Shown here: positions 50,828-60,950 of the stretch, in pieces
How positions within the stretch are numbered: the stretch's first letter is position 1
Layout of the letters: each line of letters starts with the position of its first letter
Assembly (NCBI GenBank): GCA_045612845.1
Contig: JAZKZV010000023.1
Coordinates: 1 to 64,000, forward strand
Length of the DNA: 64,000 nucleotides
Source: Ornithomonoglobus_A sp045612845
Lineage (GTDB): Bacteria > Bacillota > Clostridia > UBA1381
Direction: 5' to 3'
Translations under genes and position numbers: made by a program
Notes under the pieces: generated by a model
Seen by the model: the letters and a program-made list of their open reading frames with translations, nothing else
The model's database searches: none
What the model was told of the DNA's origin: nothing

Positions 50828-51901
50828 ATGGCAAAGACAGAAAAACCCATAAAGCCGCAGGTAGAGCGTAAGGTTGATGAAGAAAAGAAAAAGGCTCTTG
50901 AAGCGGTGTTTAATGTAATAGAAAAGGAATATGGTGCAGGCTCTATTATGAAGCTTGGCGACACTCATGTTTCGAGTGTTGATGCTATCCCTACAGGCTC
51001 ACTGACTCTCGATATGGCATTGGGAGTGGGTGGTATGCCGCGCGGAAGAATTATCGAGATATACGGTCCTGAATCATCAGGTAAAACCACAGTTGCACTG
51101 CACGTTGTTGCAGAGGCACAAAAAATGGGCGGTGAGGCTGCATTTATAGATGCTGAGCATGCACTTGACCCTGTTTATGCCCAAAAGCTCGGTGTTGATA
51201 TAGATAACTTAATTGTTGCTCAACCCGACACAGGTGAGCAGGCGCTTGATATTGCCGAGGCGCTTGTACGAAGCGGTGCACTTGATGTTATAGTTATCGA
51301 CTCTGTTGCTGCTCTTGTTCCAAAAGCAGAAATTGAGGGAGAAATGGGCGACACACATGTTGGATTATTGGCAAGATTGATGTCTCAGGCATTAAGAAAG
51401 CTTACTGCTATAGTTGCAAAATCGGGTGCGGTAGTAATATTTATAAACCAGCTTCGTGAAAAGGTTGGTGTTATGTACGGAAATCCAGAAACAACACCCG
51501 GTGGTAGAGCACTTAAATTCTTCTCATCAGTAAGACTTGATGTAAGACGTCTTGAGGTAATAAAGAACGGTACAGAAATTATTGGTAATAAAACAAGAGT
51601 TAAGGTTGTTAAAAACAAGGTAGCGCCTCCGTTTAAAGAGGCGGAGTTCGATATTATGTATGGAGAGGGTATTTCCAAGACGGGAAATATACTCGATATG
51701 GCAGTTGAACTTGGTATAATAAAGAAGTCGGGTGCATGGTTTAGCTATGATGGAGAAAAAATCGGTCAGGGTCGCGACAATGTACGCAAATATATGCAGG
51801 ATAATACTGAATTTTGCGATGATATAGAACGTCAGGTCAGAGAGGCTTTATCTACCTCAATTCCGCATGAGATTGTTGAAAAAGACGAAATTTCGGAGTA
51901 A
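50828..51901 (+). CDS. recA: Recombinase RecA
   Basis: A 357-residue RecA of normal length, with Walker A GPESSGKTT (80-88), EAAFIDAEHALD, loop L1 region DTHVGLLARLMSQALRKL, and FINQLREKVGVMYGNPETT. It drives strand exchange and activates LexA-type self-cleavage. I chose the ATG at 50828, with GAGGTT upstream; an in-frame ATG at 50807 lacks a ribosome binding site. recX and rny are not adjacent. Confidence 0.99.
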   Translation: MAKTEKPIKPQVERKVDEEKKKALEAVFNVIEKEYGAGSIMKLGDTHVSSVDAIPTGSLTLDMALGVGGMPRGRIIEIYGPESSGKTTVALHVVAEAQKMGGEAAFIDAEHALDPVYAQKLGVDIDNLIVAQPDTGEQALDIAEALVRSGALDVIVIDSVAALVPKAEIEGEMGDTHVGLLARLMSQALRKLTAIVAKSGAVVIFINQLREKVGVMYGNPETTPGGRALKFFSSVRLDVRRLEVIKNGTEIIGNKTRVKVVKNKVAPPFKEAEFDIMYGEGISKTGNILDMAVELGIIKKSGAWFSYDGEKIGQGRDNVRKYMQDNTEFCDDIERQVREALSTSIPHEIVEKDEISE

Positions 51902-52137
51902 AATTTATGTTAATGAGGTTATCTTTACTGAAAATAAAAATTTGTTATAAAATATATTGACGTTTTGACATTTTTTTAGTATGATTATAGTGTAGTTACT
52001 TTTGAAAAAAATTTTTAAAGATATTGTATATTATATACTTAGCTGCTTTTATACTATTAAAAGGATTGTCTGTATTTTAATTTTTAGAGTAGCGAAAATG
52101 TCTTATTGTTAATTAAAATATTAAGGGGGTACTTTTT
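51902..52137 (+). other. recA-ptsH gap with a weak promoter
   Basis: In these 236 AT-rich bases I see no terminator hairpin and no gene. TTGACG (51958) with TATGAT (51980), or TTGACA (51965) with TATAGT (51986), could serve as a promoter; spacing is 16 or 15 bp. AAGGGGGT before 52138 is the ribosome binding site of the next gene. Confidence 0.4.
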
Positions 52138-52401
52138 GTGGTATCAAGTAGTGTAACAATACAAAATTCAGTTGGACTTCATGCCAGACCGGCTACATTT
52201 TTTATCCAGAAAGCAAACGAATTTAAGTCAAGTATATGGGTGGAAAAAGATGAGAGAAGAGTTAATGCAAAAAGCCTATTAGGAGTTTTATCCTTAAATC
52301 TTGTGCAAGGCGCGGTTATCTCTATTGTTGCAGACGGAAGCGACGATGCTGACGCTGTAAGAACCCTTGTTGAATTGATTGAGTCAAACTTTTCTGAATA
52401 A
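52138..52401 (+). CDS. ptsH: HPr-family phosphocarrier protein
   Basis: An 87-residue HPr. LHARPATFF has the phosphorylated His15, and NAKSLLGVLSL has Ser46, the HPr-kinase target used in catabolite control. It starts at a GTG with AAGGGGGT upstream. It stands alone without ptsI. His15 argues against Crh; it could still be a second HPr-like protein rather than the main one. Confidence 0.93.
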   Translation: MVSSSVTIQNSVGLHARPATFFIQKANEFKSSIWVEKDERRVNAKSLLGVLSLNLVQGAVISIVADGSDDADAVRTLVELIESNFSE

Positions 52402-52420
52402 TTTTTTTGAATTAAGGTAT

Positions 52421-52458
52421 AGATAACTCTGCATATTGTTTATGTGGAGTTATTTTTC
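52421..52458 (+). terminator. Terminator between ptsH and uvrC
   Basis: ATAACTC pairs with GAGTTAT, with an inner CATA/TATG pair, and is followed by TTTTCTTT. It ends 16 bases before uvrC, so it may reduce or control read-through into the following run of genes. Confidence 0.8.
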
Positions 52459-52474
52459 TTTATAGGTATAGTAT

Positions 52475-54328
52475 ATGTTTGATTTTGAAGAAGAATTAAA
52501 TAGGTTGCCTCAAAACCCGGGCGTATATATAATGCATAATAGCGAAGATGAAGTTATATATGTAGGTAAGGCAAAAAATTTAAAAAACAGAGTGCGACAG
52601 TATTTTCGAAAAAGCTCAAACCACACTCCAAAAGTTCTGGCTATGGTAGAAAACATAGCCTATTTTGAGTATATAGTAACAGATTCCGAAACAGAGGCAC
52701 TCGCGCTTGAGTGTAACCTTATTAAAAAATATAAGCCCAAATATAATATATTATTAAAAGACGATAAGCACTATCCGTATATTAAGGTTACAATAAACGA
52801 GGAATATCCCAAGGTTTTAAGCACACGAAGATTGTTGCACGACGGTGCAAAATATTACGGTCCGTACATGGGTAAGGGTACGGTTAAAAATATGCTCGAA
52901 ATTGTTCAGAAGCTATTTAAACCACCCGTTTGTAAGAGGAAATTCCCTCAGGATATAAATAAAGGCAGACCGTGCCTTAACTACCATATAAATAACTGCT
53001 TTGCACCATGTACGGGAAAAGTTTCAAAGGAGGAGTTTCGTAAGGTTTTCTTTGAAATATGCTCGTTTCTGGAGGGTAATCACAAACAACTTATAAAAGA
53101 ACTTGAAGAAGAAATGAAGATAGCATCTTCAAAGCTGAACTTTGAGGCTGCTGCAATGTTAAGAGATAAAATACGTTCAATAAAGGAAATAGAAGAAAAG
53201 CAAAAGATAATAAATACAGGTAAAAAAACAGAGCAGGATATTATTGCTCTCTCTAAATCAGAAAATATAGCATTTTGCGAAATGTTTTTTGTGCGTGGCG
53301 GCAAGATGATTGGCAGAGAAAGCTATAAGCTCAATAATGTTGCTCTTTCGGGTTGTAATGAGATAATGACAAACTTTGTGGAGCAATTTTACGAAAACAG
53401 CGAGTTTGTTCCACAAGAGATATTAACAGAATACGAAATTGACGAGAACGATGTTATTTGCGAGTGGCTCAGTCAGAAAAAGAAGAGAAAGGTTACAATT
53501 ATAACACCAAAACGCGGCGAAAAGCTCAACCTAATAAAAATGGCTAAGAAAAATTCCGATGTAGCACTGCAGAATTATAAAATAAAGCAGTTAAAGGAAA
53601 AGGAAAGAAACACAGTTCTTACGTCATTTGCGGAGCTTTTATCGCTCGATAAAATGCCGCACAGAATAGAGGCATACGATATTTCGAATATAAGCGGTAC
53701 AGACAATGTGGGTGCAATGGTTGTATTTGAAAATGGTGTTCCTGCAAAGAGTAAATACAGATTATTTAAAATAAAGTCCTTTGAGGGTGCTGATGATTAT
53801 AGTGCAATGCGTGAGGTTATATACAGACGTCTGCGTCATGCAATGGAGGAGGAAACTCAGATAAGCGAGGGGAAATTACAACCTGATGATGCAAAGTTTT
53901 TACCACTCCCTGATGTTATATTGCTTGACGGGGGTAAAGGTCATCTTAGTGTTATAAGTGAGCTTTTAGAAATAACAGAGCAAGATATTGATTTGTTTGG
54001 CATGGTCAAAAACGATAAGCATAGAACGAGTGCACTACTTTCTCTTGACGGAGAAATAGACATAAATCCTATGAGCAATGTATTTAAATTTATAACAAGA
54101 ATTCAGGACGAGGTGCACAGAAGTGCCATTTCGTATCACAGAAAGCTAAGGGGGAAGATAGACTCCGAGCTTGATAATATCCCATGGATTGGCGAAAAAC
54201 GCAGAAAACTCCTGCTCAGCCATTTCGGGAGCGTAGAAAACATAAGAGAAGCAACAATGGAGGCTCTGTTGTTGGTAGTAGACAAGAAAAGTGCAAAAAG
54301 CATTTATGATTATTTTCACAAACAGTAA
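52475..54328 (+). CDS. uvrC: Excinuclease ABC subunit C
   Basis: A 617-residue UvrC. A GIY-YIG nuclease at the start (PGVYIMHN, VIYVGKAKNLKNRVRQYF), a UVR domain near 205-240 (KLNFEAAAMLRDKIRSI), the RNase H-like nuclease (RIEAYDISNISG, LLDGGKGHL) and a final helix-hairpin-helix pair (IPWIGEKRRKLLLSHFGSVE) are all seen. It cuts both sides of the lesion. Only a weak AGGT lies before the ATG, and no promoter is obvious apart from read-through from ptsH. No SOS-like box was found. Confidence 0.98.
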   Translation: MFDFEEELNRLPQNPGVYIMHNSEDEVIYVGKAKNLKNRVRQYFRKSSNHTPKVLAMVENIAYFEYIVTDSETEALALECNLIKKYKPKYNILLKDDKHYPYIKVTINEEYPKVLSTRRLLHDGAKYYGPYMGKGTVKNMLEIVQKLFKPPVCKRKFPQDINKGRPCLNYHINNCFAPCTGKVSKEEFRKVFFEICSFLEGNHKQLIKELEEEMKIASSKLNFEAAAMLRDKIRSIKEIEEKQKIINTGKKTEQDIIALSKSENIAFCEMFFVRGGKMIGRESYKLNNVALSGCNEIMTNFVEQFYENSEFVPQEILTEYEIDENDVICEWLSQKKKRKVTIITPKRGEKLNLIKMAKKNSDVALQNYKIKQLKEKERNTVLTSFAELLSLDKMPHRIEAYDISNISGTDNVGAMVVFENGVPAKSKYRLFKIKSFEGADDYSAMREVIYRRLRHAMEEETQISEGKLQPDDAKFLPLPDVILLDGGKGHLSVISELLEITEQDIDLFGMVKNDKHRTSALLSLDGEIDINPMSNVFKFITRIQDEVHRSAISYHRKLRGKIDSELDNIPWIGEKRRKLLLSHFGSVENIREATMEALLLVVDKKSAKSIYDYFHKQ

Positions 54329-54345
54329 AGCGGGTGATGGATTAA

Positions 54346-55929
54346 ATGAAGAGAATACTGTCGTTATTTATAGTATTTAATATGATGTTTTGTCTTTGCG
54401 GTTGCGAAGCAGTTGGTAAAATCAGAGAAAAATATTTTTCATACAGTCAGGCAGAAAACAAAACAGAGATTATAAATAATGAGCATACGCAAGACGTTGC
54501 AAATGTAATAAATGTATGCATGTATGATTTTGATACATTTAATCCTCTGACAACCTCATCGCAATCGGTAAAGGACGCAATGAAGTTTGTGTATGAACCA
54601 CTCTTTACGCTTGACTCGTCTTTGAATACCATTGAGGTCCTTGCAAACGGATACTCGCAAAGCAATGACGGAAAAAGCATAATTATAAGATTAAAGGACG
54701 GTGTCTCATGGCACGACGGTTCATCTCTAAGTGCTTATGACGTATCCTACACAGTAAATTGCATTGTAAAAGGTATGACAAATTACAGTCTTGACTATGT
54801 TACATCATGCAATATAATAGATAATTTAAGTGTCAGAATAAATTTTGACCATAGTTTGCCCAACCCCACTGCACTTTTAACATTCCCTATATTAAAGAAC
54901 AGAACAGCAATGGATATAAGCTCTTCATATATTCCAATAGGTACAGGACCGTTTTCGTATTCAGGTAAGGTAGGAATAGACAGATATATGTTGCTTGTCT
55001 CAGATTACTATCACAGTCAAAAGAGTGCAATAGGCGGTGTATATATCGAGGTTGTGCCTGATAATGAGAGATATTTTACAATGTTCAACTCGGGCAATGC
55101 AGATGTGTGTAACGGTGCACTTATCGAAGGCTATGAATATACACCAAAGGGCAATATTCGGGTAAATGAATATATATCAAACGAAATGATATATGTAGGA
55201 ATAAATAATAAATCTACATTCCTTACGGGGAAGAATACAAGACAGGCGCTCTCGAAAATTATAGACAGAAAATCAATAGAGGAGCAAGTGATGTATTCAA
55301 CAATAAAGGCAGTTGATACACCAATAAATTATGCATCTCCCAATTATACAGGGAAAACTCAGCCGACTACTGATTCAGTTGGTGCAGAGGAATTGCTTAA
55401 GGCGGACGGATTTAAACCGCAGACAAAAGGTTATACCAAGGTGATAAATGGGAAAAATCTGCAGTTTAAGCTGACGTTTCTTGTAAACAAAGACAGTGAA
55501 CAGGATTTAAAAATAGCCGAAAAAATCCGCGAAAATCTGAATATGAATGGTGTAAAGGTTATAATGGATATCCAACCCTATGACGTATTTATAAGCAGAA
55601 TAAGAAGCGGAAATTATGATATGTATTTGGGTACTCATAATATGAGCCCGAATATGGACATAACGAGTTTTTTGGGGAGCGTGTCAAATAATTTTGGGTA
55701 CGAAAATATAGCGATAGATATGCTTGTAAACCAGATGGGTGTTACACGAACAGCGGAGGAAACAAGAGCATTGTATGAGCAACTACGTGATGTATTAAAT
55801 GACGATATGCCCATAATTCCTGTTGCATTTAAAAAGCACAAAACATACACAAGCGCAAGAATTAAAAATGTATCAGGTGTAGGAGCAGATGCTTTTTACA
55901 CAGATTTGTATAAGTGGAGTATAAAATAA
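54346..55929 (+). CDS. Family 5 solute-binding lipoprotein (peptide/nickel type)
   Basis: A 527-residue lipoprotein with signal peptide and lipobox LCGC at about 17-20. The SBP_bac_5 pattern follows (FNPLTTSSQSVKDAMKFVYE, VSWHDGSSLSAYDVSYTVNC, IPIGTGPFSY). Such proteins bind peptides, nickel or similar for an Opp/Dpp-type importer, but no permease or ATPase is near; it may serve a transporter elsewhere. It lies 17 bases after uvrC and directly touches the next gene. Confidence 0.9.
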   Translation: MKRILSLFIVFNMMFCLCGCEAVGKIREKYFSYSQAENKTEIINNEHTQDVANVINVCMYDFDTFNPLTTSSQSVKDAMKFVYEPLFTLDSSLNTIEVLANGYSQSNDGKSIIIRLKDGVSWHDGSSLSAYDVSYTVNCIVKGMTNYSLDYVTSCNIIDNLSVRINFDHSLPNPTALLTFPILKNRTAMDISSSYIPIGTGPFSYSGKVGIDRYMLLVSDYYHSQKSAIGGVYIEVVPDNERYFTMFNSGNADVCNGALIEGYEYTPKGNIRVNEYISNEMIYVGINNKSTFLTGKNTRQALSKIIDRKSIEEQVMYSTIKAVDTPINYASPNYTGKTQPTTDSVGAEELLKADGFKPQTKGYTKVINGKNLQFKLTFLVNKDSEQDLKIAEKIRENLNMNGVKVIMDIQPYDVFISRIRSGNYDMYLGTHNMSPNMDITSFLGSVSNNFGYENIAIDMLVNQMGVTRTAEETRALYEQLRDVLNDDMPIIPVAFKKHKTYTSARIKNVSGVGADAFYTDLYKWSIK

Positions 55930-57150
55930 ATGAAAGTTATGGTAATCGGCGGCGGTGCGGCAGGTCTTATTGCCTGCGGTGTTGCGGCAAAAAAGGCCGA
56001 TAAGGTTATATTGGTCGAGAAAAACGACCGGCTTGGAAAAAAGCTTTTAATAACTGGAAAGGGCAGATGTAATATAACAAATACTGCCGAAATTGAGGAT
56101 ATGATAAATCAATATCCTACAAACAGTAAGTTTTTATACAGTGCACTGTATTCGTTCACAAATGACGATATTATAAAGCTTATCGAGGATAACGGTGTAA
56201 AGACAAAGGTTGAGCGCGGCGGAAGAGTATTTCCCGTAAGCGACAAGGCAAGTGATGTTGTCGAAGCTCTTAAGTGTTTTGCACTAAAGGAGAATGTTGA
56301 AACTGTAACAGGAAGAGTGCAAAAGCTTATAATAGAGAATAATAAGGTCTGCGGTGCAGTAGTTAACGAAAAAGTAATTAAAGCTGATAAGGTTATTGTC
56401 TGTACAGGCGGTAAGTCGTATCCCGGGACAGGGTCTACGGGCGATGGATACAAATTCGCAAAGATGGCAGGACACACAATAATAGAGCCAAAGCCGTCGC
56501 TTGTGCCCTTAGAAACTGAGGAGGACTGGATAAAATCAGTTATGGGGCTTTCGCTCAAAAACACAGCAATTACAGTATATAATTCCAAGGATAAAATAAT
56601 ATACGAGGATTTTGGCGAAATGCTTTTTACCCATTTTGGAGTATCGGGTCCTATAATACTCTCGGCTTCGTCGAGAATAAAAGATACAGAAAAATATTAT
56701 TTAAAAATAGATTTAAAGCCTGCGCTCGATAATCAAAAGCTTGACGCAAGAATATTAAGGGATTTTGAGAAATTTAAGAAAAAGCAACTTATAAATGCAC
56801 TTGATGAGCTATTGCCAAAAAGTCTCATTAGTGTTATAATAGACTTATCAGGGTTAGACCCGCATAAAAATGTCTGTGAAATAACAAAGGCAGAACGAAA
56901 CCGGCTTTTAACAACAATTAAGGGTATAAAGCTTACAATAAAGGGGTTCAGACCCATAAATGAGGCTATTATAACTTCCGGCGGTGTAAAGGTTTCGGAG
57001 ATAGACCCCTCTACAATGCAATCAAAAATTGTAAAGGATTTGTACTTTGCGGGCGAGGTGGTAGATGTTGACGGATACACGGGCGGATATAACCTTCAGG
57101 CTGCATTTTCTATGGGATACATTGCAGGACAAGGTGCAACTGAGGAATAA
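55930..57150 (+). CDS. NAD(P)/FAD-dependent oxidoreductase, HI0933/YhiN family
   Basis: A 406-residue flavoprotein. The FAD motif VIGGGAAGLIACGVAAKKAD (5-24) and GKKLLITGKGRCNITNT (about 36-52) are the HI0933 signature, with FAGEVVDVDGYTGGYNLQ near the end. The reaction is not known for the family. Its ATG starts right after the stop of the binding protein. In Clostridia this gene commonly precedes cmk, as here. Confidence 0.93.
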   Translation: MKVMVIGGGAAGLIACGVAAKKADKVILVEKNDRLGKKLLITGKGRCNITNTAEIEDMINQYPTNSKFLYSALYSFTNDDIIKLIEDNGVKTKVERGGRVFPVSDKASDVVEALKCFALKENVETVTGRVQKLIIENNKVCGAVVNEKVIKADKVIVCTGGKSYPGTGSTGDGYKFAKMAGHTIIEPKPSLVPLETEEDWIKSVMGLSLKNTAITVYNSKDKIIYEDFGEMLFTHFGVSGPIILSASSRIKDTEKYYLKIDLKPALDNQKLDARILRDFEKFKKKQLINALDELLPKSLISVIIDLSGLDPHKNVCEITKAERNRLLTTIKGIKLTIKGFRPINEAIITSGGVKVSEIDPSTMQSKIVKDLYFAGEVVDVDGYTGGYNLQAAFSMGYIAGQGATEE

Positions 57151-57171
57151 AATGGAAACGGAGAAAATAAT

Positions 57172-57591
57172 ATGGATGTAAACAGTAAACAGGTATGTAA
57201 AGCTGCAATAAACCTTGCACTTAGCGAAAGTCGTGATGAGGAAATGTTTCTTAAAGACAAGTACGCAAAATCCTCAATAAAAGCTGTTGCGATTGACTTT
57301 GGCGGAATTTTTGATAATGCAGTGCAAAAGATATTGGAAAGAGCAGTTGTTGCCTCCAAAAGAGAGGGACTTATAAACGAGAGTCATTTTGAGGAGGGTG
57401 CGGTTGCAGGTGCGGCACATGAGGCACTGCAACAGATAACCTCTAAAAGTGTAGGGCTCAATCTTGGCGGAAAAATCGGTATAGCCAGAAGTGCAGACCA
57501 TATAAGCGTATGTGTTTTCTTCGAGGTGGGACTTTTAAATCTTAGCGATGTAGCAGTAGGTCTTGGACACAGGGCAATGTTTATGAATTAA
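57172..57591 (+). CDS. HutP-family protein
   Basis: A 139-residue protein. EGAVAGAAHEAL, VGLNLGGKIGIARS, ISVCVFFEVGLLNLSDVAVG and GLGHRAM follow HutP, a histidine- and magnesium-dependent RNA-binding antiterminator of B. subtilis. His residues are present near the two metal-site places. No hut genes are near, so its RNA target is probably different. It sits between the FAD enzyme and cmk, a frequent arrangement in Clostridia. Confidence 0.85.
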   Translation: MDVNSKQVCKAAINLALSESRDEEMFLKDKYAKSSIKAVAIDFGGIFDNAVQKILERAVVASKREGLINESHFEEGAVAGAAHEALQQITSKSVGLNLGGKIGIARSADHISVCVFFEVGLLNLSDVAVGLGHRAMFMN

Positions 57592-57615
57592 AATTTAGCG
57601 GAGAGGAAAAATAAT

Positions 57616-58287
57616 ATGAAATACACATCAGTTGCAATAGACGGTCCGGCAGGTGCGGGTAAAAGCTCAGTTGCAAAAAAAGTTGCAAAGGATATGGGTC
57701 TGGTATATGTAGACACTGGTGCAATGTACCGTGCAGTGGCATATGCAGCACTAAATAATGGTGTTGTAATAGAAGAAAATCAGGCTAAAGTCGAGGAAAT
57801 TGCAAACAGAATAGAGATTGAACTTGACTATAAGGACGGGATTTTAAGTGTATATCTTGATAATGAGGATATAAGTGATAAAATACGTACACCACAGATA
57901 AGCAAGGGTGCCTCGGCAGTTGCAACAATGGCAGGTGTTAGAAAAAGACTTGTACAAATGCAACGCGATATGGCAAAAAGAGCTAATATAATAATGGACG
58001 GACGCGATATATGCTCTGTAGTATTGCCAAATGCAGATATTAAGCTCTTTTTAACTGCCTCGGTAGATGAACGTGCAAACAGACGCTATAAGGAGCTTAT
58101 CGAAAAAGGTGAAAGCTGCGAGCTTGAGCAAATAAAGGCGGATATTGCGGCGAGAGATAAAAATGACAGCGAAAGAGAAATTTCGCCGCTAAAACAAGCA
58201 GAAGATGCAATGCTTTTAGATACAAGTGATATGACCTTTGATGAGGTTGTGGAAAAAATAAAGAAACTGGTAAACGAATTGCCGTAA
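57616..58287 (+). CDS. cmk: Cytidylate kinase
   Basis: A 223-residue kinase with the P-loop GPAGAGKSS (10-18), VDTGAMYRAVAYAALNNGV, MDGRDICSVVLPNADIKLFL and RDKNDSEREISPLKQAEDA. It makes (d)CDP. GGAGAGGA precedes the ATG. The cmk-plsC-ispH-rpsA order is a standard clostridial cluster. Confidence 0.98.
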   Translation: MKYTSVAIDGPAGAGKSSVAKKVAKDMGLVYVDTGAMYRAVAYAALNNGVVIEENQAKVEEIANRIEIELDYKDGILSVYLDNEDISDKIRTPQISKGASAVATMAGVRKRLVQMQRDMAKRANIIMDGRDICSVVLPNADIKLFLTASVDERANRRYKELIEKGESCELEQIKADIAARDKNDSEREISPLKQAEDAMLLDTSDMTFDEVVEKIKKLVNELP

Positions 58288-58307
58288 AAGCGGATGGGAG
58301 AAAAGAT

Positions 58308-58883
58308 ATGTTTTATAGAATTTGTTGTTTTTTATGCAGAGTGTTTCTTAATATAGCATTTAATTTTAAGGTTTATGGTACAGAAAATATACCGAGTGAG
58401 GGTGCCTTTATATTAGCACCTAATCATAAGAGCAATTTTGACCCTCTTGCAGTGGGGTCGGTGTGCCATAGACGATTGGGGATTATGTCAAAGGCAGAGC
58501 TTTTTAAATTTAAACCGTTCGGCGCAATTCTCCGTAAGCTTGGGGCATTCCCTATACAAAGGGGTAAGGGCGATATTGGTGCTATAAAAGCGGCATTCGA
58601 AATTTTAAGGGGCGGTAATGCACTGTTGATGTTCCCGCAGGGAAAGCGTTATAAAGACGGTACACAAGGTAAACTCAGAACAGGCGTTACTATGATTGCA
58701 CATAAAATGCAGGTGCCTGTTGTACCTGTGTACATAGACGGTAATTATAAATTCAGACATAAGGTAAGTGTAAAATTTGGCGAGGCAATTACATTCGGGG
58801 ATTATTATGACAAAAAGCTTGACGACGATACAATCCTCGAACTTACAAAAAGGGTGTATGACGGTATATTCTCGCAAGCGTAA
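58308..58883 (+). CDS. plsC: 1-acyl-sn-glycerol-3-phosphate acyltransferase
   Basis: A 191-residue acyltransferase. The catalytic NHKSNFDP (HX4D, His40 to Asp45), GAFPIQRGKGDIGAIK and FPQGKRYKDGTQGKL are PlsC motifs. One N-terminal hydrophobic helix anchors it. It adds the second acyl chain to make phosphatidic acid. GGGAG precedes the ATG. Confidence 0.95.
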   Translation: MFYRICCFLCRVFLNIAFNFKVYGTENIPSEGAFILAPNHKSNFDPLAVGSVCHRRLGIMSKAELFKFKPFGAILRKLGAFPIQRGKGDIGAIKAAFEILRGGNALLMFPQGKRYKDGTQGKLRTGVTMIAHKMQVPVVPVYIDGNYKFRHKVSVKFGEAITFGDYYDKKLDDDTILELTKRVYDGIFSQA

Positions 58884-58901
58884 AGGAGAGTTACAGACTG
58901 T

Positions 58902-60935
58902 ATGCAAATAGAAGTTGCAAAAACTGCGGGTTTCTGCTATGGTGTAAAAAGGGCGGTTGAAAGTGTATATAAAGCCATTGATGAGGGCACTAAGCTTGCA
59001 ACCATAGGACCTATTATCCATAACAGTCAGGTTATTGAAGATCTGGCAAAAAAAGGTGTTCTTGCGTATGATAATGTTTCGGATATTCCCGAAGACTGCA
59101 CAGTTGTAATACGTGCACATGGTGTACCGCAGGATGTATATGACCAATTAAAAGGCAGAGATTATATAGACCTTACATGCCCGTTTGTTGCAAAGATTCA
59201 TAAAATAGTATCTGAGCAATATTCGCTCGGCAGACAGATTGTAATAATTGGCGATAAGAATCATCCCGAGGTTATAGGAATAAACGGTCATTGCCAAAAC
59301 AGTGCATATATAACATATGACGAAGACGCAGGTATAGATGAGAGCATTTTTGAAAAAGATATTTGCATTGTAGCACAAACAACAATAAAAAAAGAAATTT
59401 TTGTGCAAAAAGTACATTTTTTAAAAAAAGCTTGCAAAAGCACCCTTGTTTTTGATACAATATGTAGTGCGACGAGAGATAGGCAAGAGGAGGCGGACAG
59501 GCTTTCGAAAGCTTGTGAGGCGATGCTTGTTGTAGGAGGATATGACAGCTCCAATACAAGAAAACTTTATGAGATTTCAAAGAATAACTGCCCACTTACT
59601 TATCACATCGAAACAAGCGGGGAAATTCCCCGTATAAATAATATAAAAAAAGTAGGTATTACCGCGGGGGCATCAACGCCCGGCAGTATTATCGAGGAGG
59701 TAGTAAAGGCTATGAGTGAAACATTAAAAAATGAAGAGTCTTTTGCAGAATTGTTCGAACAATACGAAAATAAGACTCTTAACAACGGAGACATTATCGA
59801 CGGAACGGTTGTAGAGGTTCGTAATAACGAAGTTATCGTTGATTTGGGAGGCTTCAAGTATAACGGACAACTATCAGCTGATCAGTTGACAGATGACCCG
59901 TCACTTAAGCCGTCTGATGTTGTAAAAGAAGGCGATACAATTAAGGTTTACGTTGTAGGCGTAAATGACGGTGAGGGCAAGGTAGTTCTATCAAGAAAGA
60001 AATTGGTAGCAATGGAAAGTTGGAACAAAGTTAAGGCTTCATTTGAGGCAGGCGAAGTTCTTGAAGGTAAGATAATAAAGGCTGTTAAAGGCGGAGTTAT
60101 CGCTTTAACAGACGGTTCACAGGTATTTATCCCTGCAAGACAGGCTTCAGAAAAATTTGTTCAGGATTTACAAAGTCTTGTAAACACAACAGTATCGTAC
60201 AGAATTATTGAAATCGACGAGAGAAGAAGAAGAGTTATCGGTTCAGTAAGAGTTATCCTTGACGAAAAGAGAAAAGCAGTAGAGGAAGCTTTCTGGGCAG
60301 ATGTAGAACTAGGCAAAAAGTATCAGGGAACAGTCAAGTCATTAACATCATTCGGTGCATTTGTTGATATTGGCGGTGTAGATGGCTTGGTACACATAAG
60401 TGAGCTTTCTTGGAACAAGATTAAGCACCCGTCAGAGGTTGTAAAAGAAGGCGATGTTCTTGAGGTTTATGTAAAAGAACTTAATGCAGAAACAAAGAAG
60501 ATTTCTTTGGGCTTTAAGAAGATAGAAGATAATCCATGGGTTATTGCTCAAAACAAGGTATCAGTCGGCGACGTTATAAAGGTAAAGATTGTAAGAATGA
60601 TGCCATTTGGTGCATTTGCAGAAATTATACCTAATGTTGACGGTCTTATCCACATTTCACAGATTGCTGATAAGAGAATCGGCAAGCCTGAGGATGAGTT
60701 GGAAATTGGTCAAGAGGTTGAAGTTAAGGTAACTGAAGCTGATTGGGATGCTAAGAAGATTTCTCTTAGCATAAGAGCTCTTATCGAGCCAAAAGAGGAG
60801 GAAACTCCTGTAGAGGCCCAGGAAACTCCACAAGACGGAGAGGCTCTTGTATACTCAACTGATCCTGAGGTAGAGGTTGAAGAACCTATTGCTGTGGAAG
60901 AAGTTGAGGAAGCTCCTGCAGAAGACGCAGAATAA
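58902..60935 (+). CDS. ispH-rpsA: IspH-ribosomal protein S1 fusion
   Basis: A 677-residue two-part protein. Residues 1-285 are IspH (HMBPP reductase, last step of the MEP isoprenoid path) with the three iron-sulfur cysteines Cys12 (GFCYGVKRAVE), Cys93 (LTCPF) and Cys188 (FDTICSAT). Residues about 295-625 hold four S1 RNA-binding repeats, for example YQGTVKSLTSFGAFVDIGG and DVIKVKIVRMMPFGAF. An acidic tail ends it. The fusion is known in Clostridia. AAGGAG lies 13 bases before the ATG, a longer gap than usual. Confidence 0.97.
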   Translation: MQIEVAKTAGFCYGVKRAVESVYKAIDEGTKLATIGPIIHNSQVIEDLAKKGVLAYDNVSDIPEDCTVVIRAHGVPQDVYDQLKGRDYIDLTCPFVAKIHKIVSEQYSLGRQIVIIGDKNHPEVIGINGHCQNSAYITYDEDAGIDESIFEKDICIVAQTTIKKEIFVQKVHFLKKACKSTLVFDTICSATRDRQEEADRLSKACEAMLVVGGYDSSNTRKLYEISKNNCPLTYHIETSGEIPRINNIKKVGITAGASTPGSIIEEVVKAMSETLKNEESFAELFEQYENKTLNNGDIIDGTVVEVRNNEVIVDLGGFKYNGQLSADQLTDDPSLKPSDVVKEGDTIKVYVVGVNDGEGKVVLSRKKLVAMESWNKVKASFEAGEVLEGKIIKAVKGGVIALTDGSQVFIPARQASEKFVQDLQSLVNTTVSYRIIEIDERRRRVIGSVRVILDEKRKAVEEAFWADVELGKKYQGTVKSLTSFGAFVDIGGVDGLVHISELSWNKIKHPSEVVKEGDVLEVYVKELNAETKKISLGFKKIEDNPWVIAQNKVSVGDVIKVKIVRMMPFGAFAEIIPNVDGLIHISQIADKRIGKPEDELEIGQEVEVKVTEADWDAKKISLSIRALIEPKEEETPVEAQETPQDGEALVYSTDPEVEVEEPIAVEEVEEAPAEDAE

Positions 60936-60950
60936 TCAATATAATAAATT

